Assembly (NCBI RefSeq): GCF_900114785.1
Contig: NZ_FOUG01000030.1
Coordinates: forward strand, 1-34,627
Origin: Variovorax sp. OV329
GTDB taxonomy: Bacteria; Pseudomonadota; Gammaproteobacteria; Burkholderiales; Burkholderiaceae_C
Reading direction: 5' to 3'
DNA length: 34,627 nucleotides
Shown here: one piece after another, positions 1 to 6,173 of the stretch
Layout of the letters: each line of letters begins with the position of its first letter
Numbering within the stretch: position 1 is the first letter of the stretch
Made by a program: the position numbers and the translations under genes
Notes under the pieces: generated by a model
What the model was told of the DNA's origin: nothing
Databases searched by the model: none
What the model saw: the letters and a program-made list of their open reading frames with translations, nothing else

Positions 1-180
1 GACTACCTGTTCAACATCCCGCAGGACGAGCGCGAACGCGCCAACCTGGGCAGGAAGGAGCCGCAGCGCCTGGACGCGATGCGCGCGGCCTGGGAGGCCT
101 GGAACGGCACCATGCCACCCATCCCGGAAGACGCGACCGTGAGCCTTGGTTACTCCTTCAAGGACATGCCGCAACGCTAG
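1..180 (+). CDS. Sulfatase family protein, C-terminal end (partial)
   Basis: The first 59 codons are open in frame 1 and end in TAG at 178-180. The fragment starts DYLFNIPQDERERANL and ends with a tail containing WEAWNGTMPPIPEDA and LGYSF. An LF-(D/N)-x-x-x-D-x-x-E-x-x-N-L segment followed by a Trp-rich helix and a short Pro-rich tail is typical of the C-terminus of arylsulfatase-type enzymes, which hydrolyse sulfate esters at an active-site formylglycine. That active site would lie upstream of the window, so substrate and completeness cannot be judged. The next gene starts 119 bases downstream, so it is probably a separate unit. Confidence 0.7.
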   Translation, partial: DYLFNIPQDERERANLGRKEPQRLDAMRAAWEAWNGTMPPIPEDATVSLGYSFKDMPQR

Positions 181-240
181 GCGATCACTGCCCGCGCGGC
201 GCCCTTTCCCGCCGACCGGCAACCGAGGACCGCTCCTACA

Positions 241-261
241 CGCCCGCGTGGCGTGCGGGCG
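241..261 (+). repeat. Perfect 7-bp stem-loop after the sulfatase gene
   Basis: CGCCCGC (241-247) and GCGGGCG (255-261) are exact inverse complements around a 7-base loop. The hairpin lies in the 119-base gap between the sulfatase stop and the ribosome binding site of the next gene. No T-run follows it, so it is not a canonical intrinsic terminator. It could stabilise the upstream transcript end or be incidental in GC-rich DNA. Confidence 0.4.
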
Positions 262-299
262 CAGCATGGGGCCTTTCGCATGCTGTGAAGGAGACGACC

Positions 300-617
300 A
301 TGCCCAGAGGCGACAAGTCGGCATATTCGGACAAGCAGAAGCGCAAGGCCGAGCACATCGAGGAAGGCTACGAGGACCGCGGGGTCGGAAAGAACGAGGC
401 CGAGCGCCGCGCCTGGGCCACGGTGAACAAGGAAAGCGGCGGCGAGAAGAGCGGCTCGGGCCGCGGCAAGCCGGAGAACCACAGCGCCTCGCGCAAGGGC
501 GGCCAGGTAGGCGGACGCGCGTCGGCGGCGCGCTCGGCGGCCGATCGCTCGGCCTCGGCCAAGAAGGCAGCTGCCACGCGCAAGCGAAACGCGGCCGCGC
601 GTTCGCGCTCCCACTGA
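300..617 (+). CDS. Small cationic stress-type protein (KGG-like, often called plasmid stabilization protein)
   Basis: A 105-residue, very hydrophilic protein rich in Lys, Arg, Ser, Ala and Gly. It begins MPRGDKSAYSDKQKRKAEHI and contains RAWATVNKESGG, then NHSASRKGGQVGG, and ends in a basic Ala/Arg/Lys/Ser tail like a histone tail. Proteins with this order are common in proteobacteria. They carry the label plasmid stabilization protein, or are grouped with KGG-repeat stress proteins, but no molecular function is established. ATG at 300 is preferred over GTG at 285 because GAAGGAG (287-293) sits 7 bases before it and would lie inside the longer form. It is first of three co-directional genes with gaps of 9 and 31 bases. 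A nucleic-acid-binding or desiccation/osmotic stress role is an inference from composition. Confidence 0.75.
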   Translation: MPRGDKSAYSDKQKRKAEHIEEGYEDRGVGKNEAERRAWATVNKESGGEKSGSGRGKPENHSASRKGGQVGGRASAARSAADRSASAKKAAATRKRNAAARSRSH

Positions 618-626
618 GACGCACGC

Positions 627-1616
627 ATGGCGAGCAAGAAGAAACCTGGCACGCGCGCGGTCGTCGAAAAGCAGCGAACGATCCAGCGCGAGCAGGACGC
701 CAAGGACCGCAGCAAGGCCAAGGGCAAGCCCCGGAAATCTCCGATGCAGGCCGGGCACCACGAGGAGCCGCGCAACCCCTTGCCGCAGCAGCACCTGCGC
801 AAGCCCGGCATCGAGGCGGAGATGGAATTGCGTCCGCGCTTCCGTGCGCCCGACTACAGGGGCAGCGGCAAGTTGCAAGGCATGACGGCCCTCATTACCG
901 GCGGCGATTCGGGCATCGGCCGCTCGGTGGCGGTGCTGTTCGCTCGCGAAGGCGCGGACGTGGCCATCGTCTACCTCGATGAGCACGAGGACGCGAAGGA
1001 GACGCACAAGCACGTCCAGAACGAAGGCCAGCGCTGCCTCCTCATTGCTGGCGACGTGCGCGACGCCGCCTTCTGCAGGAAGGCCGTGCAGAAGACCGTG
1101 AAGACCTTCGGCCGCCTGGACCTGCTGGTCAACAACGCAGCCTTCCAGATGCATGCAGCCGGCATCGAGGACCTGTCGGACGAACGCCTCGAACTCACGC
1201 TGCAGACCAATATCGGCGGCTACTTCCGCATGACCCGCGCCGCGCTGCCGCACCTGAAGGAGGGCGCCAGCATCATCAACACCGGCTCGGTCACCGGGCT
1301 GGAAGGCAGCGGCCACCTGCTGGACTATGCGTCCACCAAGGGCGCCATCCATGCATTCACCAAGTCGCTGGCCAGCAACCTGCTGCCCAAGGGCATCCGC
1401 GTGAATGCCGTGGCGCCCGGGCCGGTGTGGACGCCGCTCAATCCGGCGGACCAGCAGCCCGAGCAGATCGCGCACTTCGGCGAGAAGACCGACATGGGCC
1501 GTCCCGCGCAGCCCGAGGAACTGTCGCCCGCCTACGTGTTCCTGGCTGCGCCCTGCTGCTCGAGCTATATCACGGGTATCGTGCTGCCGGTGACCGGCAG
1601 CGTCGGCGCGATCTGA
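627..1616 (+). CDS. SDR family NAD(P)-dependent oxidoreductase (YghA/YdaD type)
   Basis: A 329-residue short-chain dehydrogenase. The Rossmann glycine motif TGGDSGIG is at residues 91-98, NNAA at 169-172, Ser221 in the INTGSV strand, and the catalytic pair Tyr234/Lys238 in DYASTKGA. PGPVWTPL near 264-271 closes the cofactor pocket. The 80-residue N-terminal extension is basic and contains the NPLPQQHLRKPG / MELRP stretch that marks the subgroup related to E. coli YghA and Bacillus general stress protein 39. These are probably aldehyde or glucose dehydrogenases, and the substrate here is unknown. The extension looks disordered rather than like a signal peptide. The gene starts 9 bases after the preceding stop and is followed after 31 bases by the DUF1428 gene, which suggests one stress-linked transcript. 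Confidence 0.9.
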   Translation: MASKKKPGTRAVVEKQRTIQREQDAKDRSKAKGKPRKSPMQAGHHEEPRNPLPQQHLRKPGIEAEMELRPRFRAPDYRGSGKLQGMTALITGGDSGIGRSVAVLFAREGADVAIVYLDEHEDAKETHKHVQNEGQRCLLIAGDVRDAAFCRKAVQKTVKTFGRLDLLVNNAAFQMHAAGIEDLSDERLELTLQTNIGGYFRMTRAALPHLKEGASIINTGSVTGLEGSGHLLDYASTKGAIHAFTKSLASNLLPKGIRVNAVAPGPVWTPLNPADQQPEQIAHFGEKTDMGRPAQPEELSPAYVFLAAPCCSSYITGIVLPVTGSVGAI

Positions 1617-1647
1617 CTCCCTTCCCGCAACAAGACTGGAGACTCGC

Positions 1648-2004
1648 ATGTACGTAGATGGATTCGTCGTCCCGGTTCCGCGCAAGAACGTCGACGCCTA
1701 CCGCGACATGGCGCTCAAGGCCGGCAAGGTCTGGCTGGAGCACGGCGCCCTGCAGTTTCGCGAGTGCATGGGCGACGACGTCAAGCCCGGCGAGCTCACC
1801 TCCTTTCCGCAGAGCGTGAAGCTCGAGGAGGGCGAGGTGGTTTTCTTCTCCTGGATCACCTACGAGTCGCGCGCCAAGCGCGACGAGGTCAACGACAAGG
1901 TCATGAAGGACCCGCGCATGAAGGAGATGATGGAGCCCAAGGACGCGCCTTTCGACACCAGGCGAATGATCTTCGGCGGCTTCGAGGTGGTGGTCGACCT
2001 GTGA
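1648..2004 (+). CDS. DUF1428 family protein (YbaA-like)
   Basis: A 118-residue soluble protein starting MYVDGFVVPVPRKNVDAYRD, with the ECMGDD segment near 40-45, a WITYESRAKRDEVN helix, and the terminal MIFGGFEVVVDL. This is the full length and layout of DUF1428 (E. coli YbaA family), a small alpha/beta-barrel-like fold of unknown function. GGAGAC ends five bases before the ATG. It is third in the run with the cationic protein and the SDR enzyme. Its 5' end, encoding VDGFVVP, is nearly repeated at the start of the gene at 2638 (see findings). Confidence 0.9.
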   Translation: MYVDGFVVPVPRKNVDAYRDMALKAGKVWLEHGALQFRECMGDDVKPGELTSFPQSVKLEEGEVVFFSWITYESRAKRDEVNDKVMKDPRMKEMMEPKDAPFDTRRMIFGGFEVVVDL

Positions 2005-2085
2005 CGCCGCACGGCTGAACGCAGGCACGCGGAGCTGCTGCCGACCCGGCACAATGCCCGGGAGAAGAACTCGGAGCCCTCCGCC

Positions 2086-2460
2086 ATGAAAAGACTTTGC
2101 GCGCCCTTCCTGATCGCAGCCTGCCTGGCCGTTCCCGGCCTGCCCGCCTGGGCCCAGGGCGCGGACCTGCTCTTCCTGAAGAACAGCCCGGCCTCGCGCT
2201 TCAACGCGGCTGATTTCCGGATGCTGCGCGCCACCGTCAACAAGGCGCTGGCCGGTCCGGCAGATGGTCCGGCGCTGGAATGGACCAACGACAAGACCGG
2301 CGCGGCCGGAACGGTCACCCCGGCCGGCGGCGATGATTCGGCCAGCGCCCGCCCCTGCCGCAGGTTGCGCATTGCCAACAGCTTCCGGAACATGCGCGAC
2401 GAGGGCGTCTACAGCTTCTGCAGGGACAGCAGCACCGGCAAATGGGCGCTAAGGCCCTGA
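2086..2460 (+). CDS. Exported protein resembling the C-terminal part of 17-kDa/RT0821-type surface antigens
   Basis: A 124-residue protein with a clear Sec signal peptide (MKRLCAPFLIAACLAVPGLP, probable cleavage after AWA at residue 23). The mature part has LEWTNDKTGAAGTVTP, a Gly/Asp-rich turn, then CRRLRIANSF and YSFCRDSSTGKWAL. The order Trp-Asn-x-x-x-Thr-Gly-x-x-Gly, Cys-Arg, Cys-Arg and a final Gly-x-Trp is what I associate with surface-antigen-like proteins (RT0821/Lpp0805 type). The two mature Cys could form a disulfide. The usual glycine-zipper N-terminal half is missing, so this is a short form. It is preceded by a GGAG about 10 bases before the ATG. Function unknown; periplasmic or surface location is inferred. 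Confidence 0.65.
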   Translation: MKRLCAPFLIAACLAVPGLPAWAQGADLLFLKNSPASRFNAADFRMLRATVNKALAGPADGPALEWTNDKTGAAGTVTPAGGDDSASARPCRRLRIANSFRNMRDEGVYSFCRDSSTGKWALRP

Positions 2461-2496
2461 AGCCTGATCCGGGTAAACCCATATCCCCTCCTTTGG

Positions 2497-2554
2497 GGAA
2501 GACGCCCGCACGCGTCTGAGGCAAAAACGCGGGCGTCGCCGGCCCGCGTCTTCC
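2497..2554 (+). promoter_or_regulatory. Leader with three competing hairpins upstream of the GAF-like gene
   Basis: One segment (about 2497-2509) can pair with three downstream partners. AGACGC (2500-2505) pairs with GCGTCT (2512-2517). GACGCCCGC (2501-2509) pairs with GCGGGCGTC (2529-2537). GGAAGACGC (2497-2505) pairs with GCGTCTTCC (2546-2554). All arms are exact, and the structures exclude each other. The element lies 83 bases upstream of the ATG at 2638 in an otherwise gene-free 177-base gap. This arrangement looks like an attenuator or RNA switch, but no function is shown. Confidence 0.4.
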
Positions 2555-2637
2555 CTCTGCCAACACGCACTGCGCCGATTCGACGTTTCCGCGCCCATCC
2601 GAGGCGAGCAACAAGAACAACGGAACAGGAAACCGAT

Positions 2638-3051
2638 ATGGCTTTTGCAGATGGATTCGTGGTCCCCCGACTGCTCCGGATGGGCGACGCCCACCGCACC
2701 CTGAGCAGCCCGCGGCGCCGGGACATCGAGGAAGAAGAGACCGCACCCGCTCTCATGCCCCTGGCCGACCAGGCCATGGCCGGGCTGGTGCGCCTGCTGG
2801 AAGCCGACCTCGGCATCGTGGTGCGCTTCGTCGCCGAGCCGGACATGGACCCCGCGCAGAGCAAGCCGGCCGGGGCCGGCATCGGCGCCCCCGTGCGGCT
2901 GGCCGACGGCCACATCATGGGCATGCTGTGCTTCTTCCATCCCCAGCCCGACGGCCAGCTGGACGAGCGCGACGTGCGGCGGCTGGACATGGCGGCCCGC
3001 CTGGCCGCGCGCCTGATCGATGGCGCCGATGCGCACGGCATTCCGTCCTGA
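2638..3051 (+). CDS. Small GAF-like domain protein
   Basis: A 137-residue soluble protein. After a 35-residue charged N-terminus there is a helix (LADQAMAGLVRLLEADLGIVVRFV), then GAPVRLADGHIMGMLCFFHPQP and a closing DERDVRRLDMAARLAARLID helix. The hydrophobic strand with HIMGMLCFFHPQP, followed by an acidic turn and a long amphipathic helix, matches the C-terminal half of GAF sensory domains as found before GGDEF/EAL modules. No output domain is attached, so it may be a stand-alone sensor or a remnant. AGGAAA lies just upstream of the ATG. The first codons resemble the start of the DUF1428 gene at 1648. The gene is closed by the terminator at 3085-3108. Confidence 0.6.
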   Translation: MAFADGFVVPRLLRMGDAHRTLSSPRRRDIEEEETAPALMPLADQAMAGLVRLLEADLGIVVRFVAEPDMDPAQSKPAGAGIGAPVRLADGHIMGMLCFFHPQPDGQLDERDVRRLDMAARLAARLIDGADAHGIPS

Positions 3052-3084
3052 CACATCGCGACCAAACTCCCTCCTTCGAAAAAG

Positions 3085-3108
3085 CGGCGCCTCAGGCGCC
3101 GTTTTTTT
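3085..3108 (+). terminator. Strong intrinsic terminator
   Basis: CGGCGCC (3085-3091), loop TCA, GGCGCCG (3095-3101), followed by seven T (3102-3108). The stem is all G/C and perfect. An A-run (3080-3083) sits upstream, so some activity on the minus strand is possible. It ends the transcript of the GAF-like gene and separates it from the flavin reductase operon. Confidence 0.92.
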
Positions 3109-3169
3109 CGTCCGCGCCAGGGAGGCATGACAATTGCATGCAGTCAATGTCAACATCCCAGGATCGATT

Positions 3170-3179
3170 TTGTCGACAA
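3170..3179. promoter_or_regulatory. Palindrome TTGTCGACAA, candidate GntR/FadR-family operator
   Basis: A perfect 10-bp palindrome 33 bases before the flavin reductase ATG. It fits the general yGTM-KACr half-site pattern known for FadR-type GntR regulators (TGTC/GACA). No gntR gene lies in the window, so a regulator would have to act in trans. If translation began at ATG 3138 the site would lie inside the coding region, which weakens the call. Confidence 0.35.
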
Positions 3180-3212
3180 TATGGCGCTAGCGCCTTGCCT
3201 GCCTGCCCTGCC

Positions 3213-3851
3213 ATGACCGCATCCACCGAAATCGACTTCTCCGCCATCACCGCCTACCAGCGCTACAAGCTGATGGCCAGCCTGATCGTGCCGCGCCCGA
3301 TCGCCCTGGTCACCACGCAGAGCGCCGAGGGCGTCATCAATGCGGCGCCCTTCAGCATGTTCAACATGCTGGGCGAGGACCCGCCCATCCTGATGATCAG
3401 CATCAACAAGCTGCAGGACGACCTGCTCAAGGACACCTCGGCCAACATCCTGGCCAGTGGCGAGTTCGTGGTGCACATCGCCGACGAGCCCATGGCCGAG
3501 CAGATGCACCGCTGCGGCGAGCGCCTGCCGGCCACCCACAGCGAGCTGGACGCGGTCGGCCTCACGCCGGCGCCCTCCCGCTCGGTGCGGCCGCCGCGCA
3601 TCGCGCAGGCCCCGGTGGCCTTCGAATGCCGCCTCTCGGAGAAACTGGAGACGGCCAGCCGCCACATCTTCATCGGCGAGGTGCTGTGGCTGCATGCGCG
3701 CGAGGACCTGATCGACCTGGAGCGCTACCGGGTGCGGTTGCAGAACTACTTTCCGGTGGCGCGCTTCGGTGCCAGCTTCTACGTGCGCACGCGCGACCGC
3801 TTCTCCATGGAAGCGCCGCACGAGGTCAACGCCATCGATTCGCTGGGCTAA
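3213..3851 (+). CDS. Flavin reductase family protein (FMN-binding split barrel)
   Basis: A 212-residue protein with the flavin-reductase-like split-barrel pattern: RYKLMASLIVPRPIALVTT, then GVINAAPFSMFNMLGEDPPILMIS, a DDLLKDTSANILASGEFVVH helix-strand, and a C-terminal HIFIGEVLWLH strand. Members bind FMN and reduce it with NAD(P)H, or act as the reductase partner of a two-component monooxygenase. No oxygenase partner is in the window. ATG at 3213 starts just before the conserved domain. An in-frame ATG at 3138 with AGGGAGG upstream would add 25 unconserved-looking residues and cannot be excluded. The stop is 9 bases before the amidohydrolase ATG, so both are very likely co-transcribed, which suggests turnover of an N-containing compound. 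Confidence 0.88.
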   Translation: MTASTEIDFSAITAYQRYKLMASLIVPRPIALVTTQSAEGVINAAPFSMFNMLGEDPPILMISINKLQDDLLKDTSANILASGEFVVHIADEPMAEQMHRCGERLPATHSELDAVGLTPAPSRSVRPPRIAQAPVAFECRLSEKLETASRHIFIGEVLWLHAREDLIDLERYRVRLQNYFPVARFGASFYVRTRDRFSMEAPHEVNAIDSLG

Positions 3852-3860
3852 GCTCGGCGG

Positions 3861-5090
3861 ATGACTCCTGCCGCTGCCGCCCCGTCGGCCATCCGCCGGG
3901 TGCGCCCGCCGGGCCACGAAGGCCTGGCCGACCTGCTGATCGAGAACGGGCGCATCGCCGCCCTGCTGCCCGCCGGCACTGCGCCGCCCGAACTGCCCAC
4001 GCTGGCCGACGGCGAAGGCCGCCTGATGCTGCTGCCGGCGCTGGTGGAATCGCACATCCACTTCGACAAGACCCTGTGGGGCGCGCCCTGGCGGCCCAAC
4101 AGTTCGGGCCCCACGCGCAACCACCGCATCGCCAACGAGCAGGCGGTGCTCAAGGACTTCCCGCTCTCGCTGGCCGAGCGCGCTGGCCCGCTCATCGAGC
4201 ATTGCGTGGCGCGCGGCTCGCTGCACTTTCGCAGCCACGTCGACGTGCAGCCGGCCTTCGGCATCGCGCGCATCGAGGAGATGCTGGCCCTGCGCCAGCG
4301 CTATGCGCACCTGGTGGACATGCAGCTGGTGGCCTTCCCGCAGGCCGGCCTGATCACCGCGCCCGGCACCGCCGACCTGATGGAGCACGCGCTGGCCCTG
4401 GGCCTGGAGGTGGTGGGCGGCATCGATCCGTCGGGCATCGACCACAACCCGGTGCGGCACCTGGAAGCCGTGTTCGACCTGGCCGTGCGCTTCGGCCGCG
4501 GCATCGACATTCACCTGCACGACGGCGGCGAGCTGGGACGCTTCGAGATCGAACGCATCGCCGACATGACCGAGGCGCACGGCCTGGCCGGCCGGGTCGT
4601 CATCAGCCACGCCTACGCGCTGGGCGCCTTCGCCCCGGCCGAGCTGTACCCGCTGGCCGACCGGCTGGCGCGGGCGGGCATCTCCATCATGAGCTGCGCG
4701 CCCTCGCACTTCATGGCGCCGCCGCTGGCCATGCTGCGCAGCCGCGGCGTGAACGTGTGCTCCGGCTCGGACAACGTGCGTGACACCTGGTCGCCCATGG
4801 GCAACGGCGACATGCTGGACCGCGCGCGCCTCATCGCCATGCGCTTCGGCTGGAGCAAGGACGAGCAGCTGGCCGATGCCTTCGACATCGTCACCCACGG
4901 CGGCGCCAAGGCCCTCGGCCTGGGCGAGCGCTACGGCATCGCGCCGGGATGCGACGCCGACCTGCTGCTGCTGCCGGCCGAGAGCATCGCCCACGCGGTG
5001 GTGAGCTGCCCGCTGGAGCGCACCGTGATCCGACGTGGGCGCGTGGTGGCGCGCGACGGGGTGCTGATCGCGGACGCAGCCCTCGCCTGA
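3861..5090 (+). CDS. Amidohydrolase, cytosine-deaminase-like
   Basis: A 409-residue metal-dependent amidohydrolase of the CodA-like branch. The first metal motif is HIH at residues 65-67 in SHIHFDKT. FRSHVDVQP follows at 123-131, then DIHLHDGGE with His218, SHAYALG with His250, and GSDNVRDTWSPMGNG with Asp304. The C-terminal part (GIAPGCDADLLLL) forms the usual beta-sandwich. In E. coli CodA the residue three after the His218-equivalent is the catalytic Glu. Here that position is Asp221, with Glu only at 224, so the substrate may not be cytosine. Related enzymes deaminate or hydrolyse pyrimidines, triazines and hydantoin-like rings. It lies 9 bases after the flavin reductase and shares its promoter region. 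Confidence 0.85.
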   Translation: MTPAAAAPSAIRRVRPPGHEGLADLLIENGRIAALLPAGTAPPELPTLADGEGRLMLLPALVESHIHFDKTLWGAPWRPNSSGPTRNHRIANEQAVLKDFPLSLAERAGPLIEHCVARGSLHFRSHVDVQPAFGIARIEEMLALRQRYAHLVDMQLVAFPQAGLITAPGTADLMEHALALGLEVVGGIDPSGIDHNPVRHLEAVFDLAVRFGRGIDIHLHDGGELGRFEIERIADMTEAHGLAGRVVISHAYALGAFAPAELYPLADRLARAGISIMSCAPSHFMAPPLAMLRSRGVNVCSGSDNVRDTWSPMGNGDMLDRARLIAMRFGWSKDEQLADAFDIVTHGGAKALGLGERYGIAPGCDADLLLLPAESIAHAVVSCPLERTVIRRGRVVARDGVLIADAALA

Positions 5091-5138
5091 GACTCAGGTC
5101 CGGCCCGCACGGCTGGCCGCTTCGGGCAAGGGCGCGGT

Positions 5139-5489
5139 TCAGGCAGCGGCTGGATGAAGACGCGTCCAGGCCGCCAGCAGCACGACGGCTGCCAGCACCC
5201 AGGCCACCGTCGCCAGGCCCAGCGTGCCGGCCAGCGAGTAGCGCACGCTCAGCCAGTACACCGCGAGCAGGTACACCGCATACGGAATCAGCGACCACAG
5301 CCCGAAGAGCGCGGTGGTGCGCAGGTCGGCCACCGATCGCTCGCTGCCCACGATGTAGTGGGCGATCAGCGCGAAGGTCGGAAAGAGCGGCACCAGGCCG
5401 GCGATGAAGAAGTTGCGCGTCCTGGACAAGAGCGCAATCAGCAGCACAGCCAACGCGCCCAGCAGGCACTTGAGAAACAGCGAAGTCAT
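5139..5489 (-). CDS. glpM: GlpM family membrane protein
   Basis: A 116-residue hydrophobic protein with about four membrane helices. The signature SRTRNFFIAGLVPLFPTFAL followed by IAHYIVGSERSV is nearly identical in pattern to E. coli GlpM. GlpM is described in Pseudomonas in connection with glycerol metabolism and alginate, but its mechanism is not established. The ATG overlaps the stop codon of the upstream reductase gene in a 4-base ATGA (5486-5489), so translation is probably coupled. It converges on the amidohydrolase gene, with a 48-base gap between stops and no clear terminator. Confidence 0.88.
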   Translation of the reverse strand: MTSLFLKCLLGALAVLLIALLSRTRNFFIAGLVPLFPTFALIAHYIVGSERSVADLRTTALFGLWSLIPYAVYLLAVYWLSVRYSLAGTLGLATVAWVLAAVVLLAAWTRLHPAAA

Positions 5490-6082
5490 GCACCCGCCCC
5501 CTTGGGCGCCGCGGGTGGCGCGCCTTCGCGCAGCACGTCGTAGCGCAGCTCGGCCATGCCCGGCCCGAAGCGCCGCACCTGCGTGAGCTCCAGCCGGCGC
5601 GGCAGCGCGATGCGGCGCGGCAGCAGCGGCGCGCCGCTGCCCAGGGTGACGGAGCCGACCTGCACGATGATCTCGTCCAGCAGGCCCGCGTCGAAGAACT
5701 GCCCGACCAGTTCGCCGCCGCCCACCAGCCAGATGTTCCTGCCGCTGCCCTGCAGCGCGCCGCGCATCGCCTCGTGCACCGGGCGCACGTCACCCTGCAC
5801 GAAGCGGATGTCGGCGTCCGGCACCGCCTCGCGCTTTCTGCTGCTGAACACCCAGGTGGGCTGCGCGTAGGGCCAGGGCGAGCCGCCGCCGGGCGCATGG
5901 ATCACGTGGCGCAGCATCCACTCGTAAGTGGACGAACCCATGGCCAGGGCACCCACGCCCTCCATGAACTGCGGCAGGCTGGTGTCCTGGATGTCGACCA
6001 GCGGGAACAGCCATTCCAGGGAATGGTCCTCGGTGGCCAGGAAGCCGTCCAGGCTCGCGGCGGTGTAGTACTGGGTGCGCAT
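5486..6082 (-). CDS. Dihydrofolate reductase family protein (RibD C-terminal domain-like)
   Basis: A 198-residue protein beginning MRTQYYTAASLDGFLATED, the first strand of DHFR/RibD-C folds. It has LAMGSSTYEWML at about 48-59, PTWVFSSRKRE, the NIWLVGGGELVGQFFDAGLLDEIIVQV block, and a C-terminal GMAELRYDVL. The GGGEL turn binds NADPH in this family. True DHFR or riboflavin reductase activity is not implied, since these stand-alone proteins are reductases of unknown substrate. The start at 6082 fits the conserved first strand; the open frame continues upstream but without conserved sequence. The gene diverges from mutS across 91 bases and overlaps glpM by 4 bases. Confidence 0.85.
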   Translation of the reverse strand: MRTQYYTAASLDGFLATEDHSLEWLFPLVDIQDTSLPQFMEGVGALAMGSSTYEWMLRHVIHAPGGGSPWPYAQPTWVFSSRKREAVPDADIRFVQGDVRPVHEAMRGALQGSGRNIWLVGGGELVGQFFDAGLLDEIIVQVGSVTLGSGAPLLPRRIALPRRLELTQVRRFGPGMAELRYDVLREGAPPAAPKGAGA

Positions 6083-6124
6083 CCGGGGCAGTTTAGAGAA
6101 TCGGAACGCCGCTGCCGAGCCCCG

Positions 6125-6130
6125 TATAGT
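6125..6130 (+). promoter_or_regulatory. mutS: Candidate -10 element (TATAGT) for mutS
   Basis: TATAGT matches the sigma-70 -10 consensus at five of six positions and would start transcription near 6137, about 37 bases before the mutS ATG. The -35 region (about 6101-6107) is poor, so the call is weak. Confidence 0.3.
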
Positions 6131-6173
6131 TCCGGGCTGTCCCTCACCGCCCAGACCGCTTTTTTCTCCCCGT

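Noticed and set aside
241..261. Terminator after the sulfatase gene
   Set aside because: The stem is perfect but has no T-run, so it is listed only as a stem-loop.
177..1685. Long minus-strand open frame opposite the SDR gene
   Set aside because: The SDR reading frame has complete catalytic motifs. The opposite frame is rich in Arg, Ala and Leu without recognisable family features.
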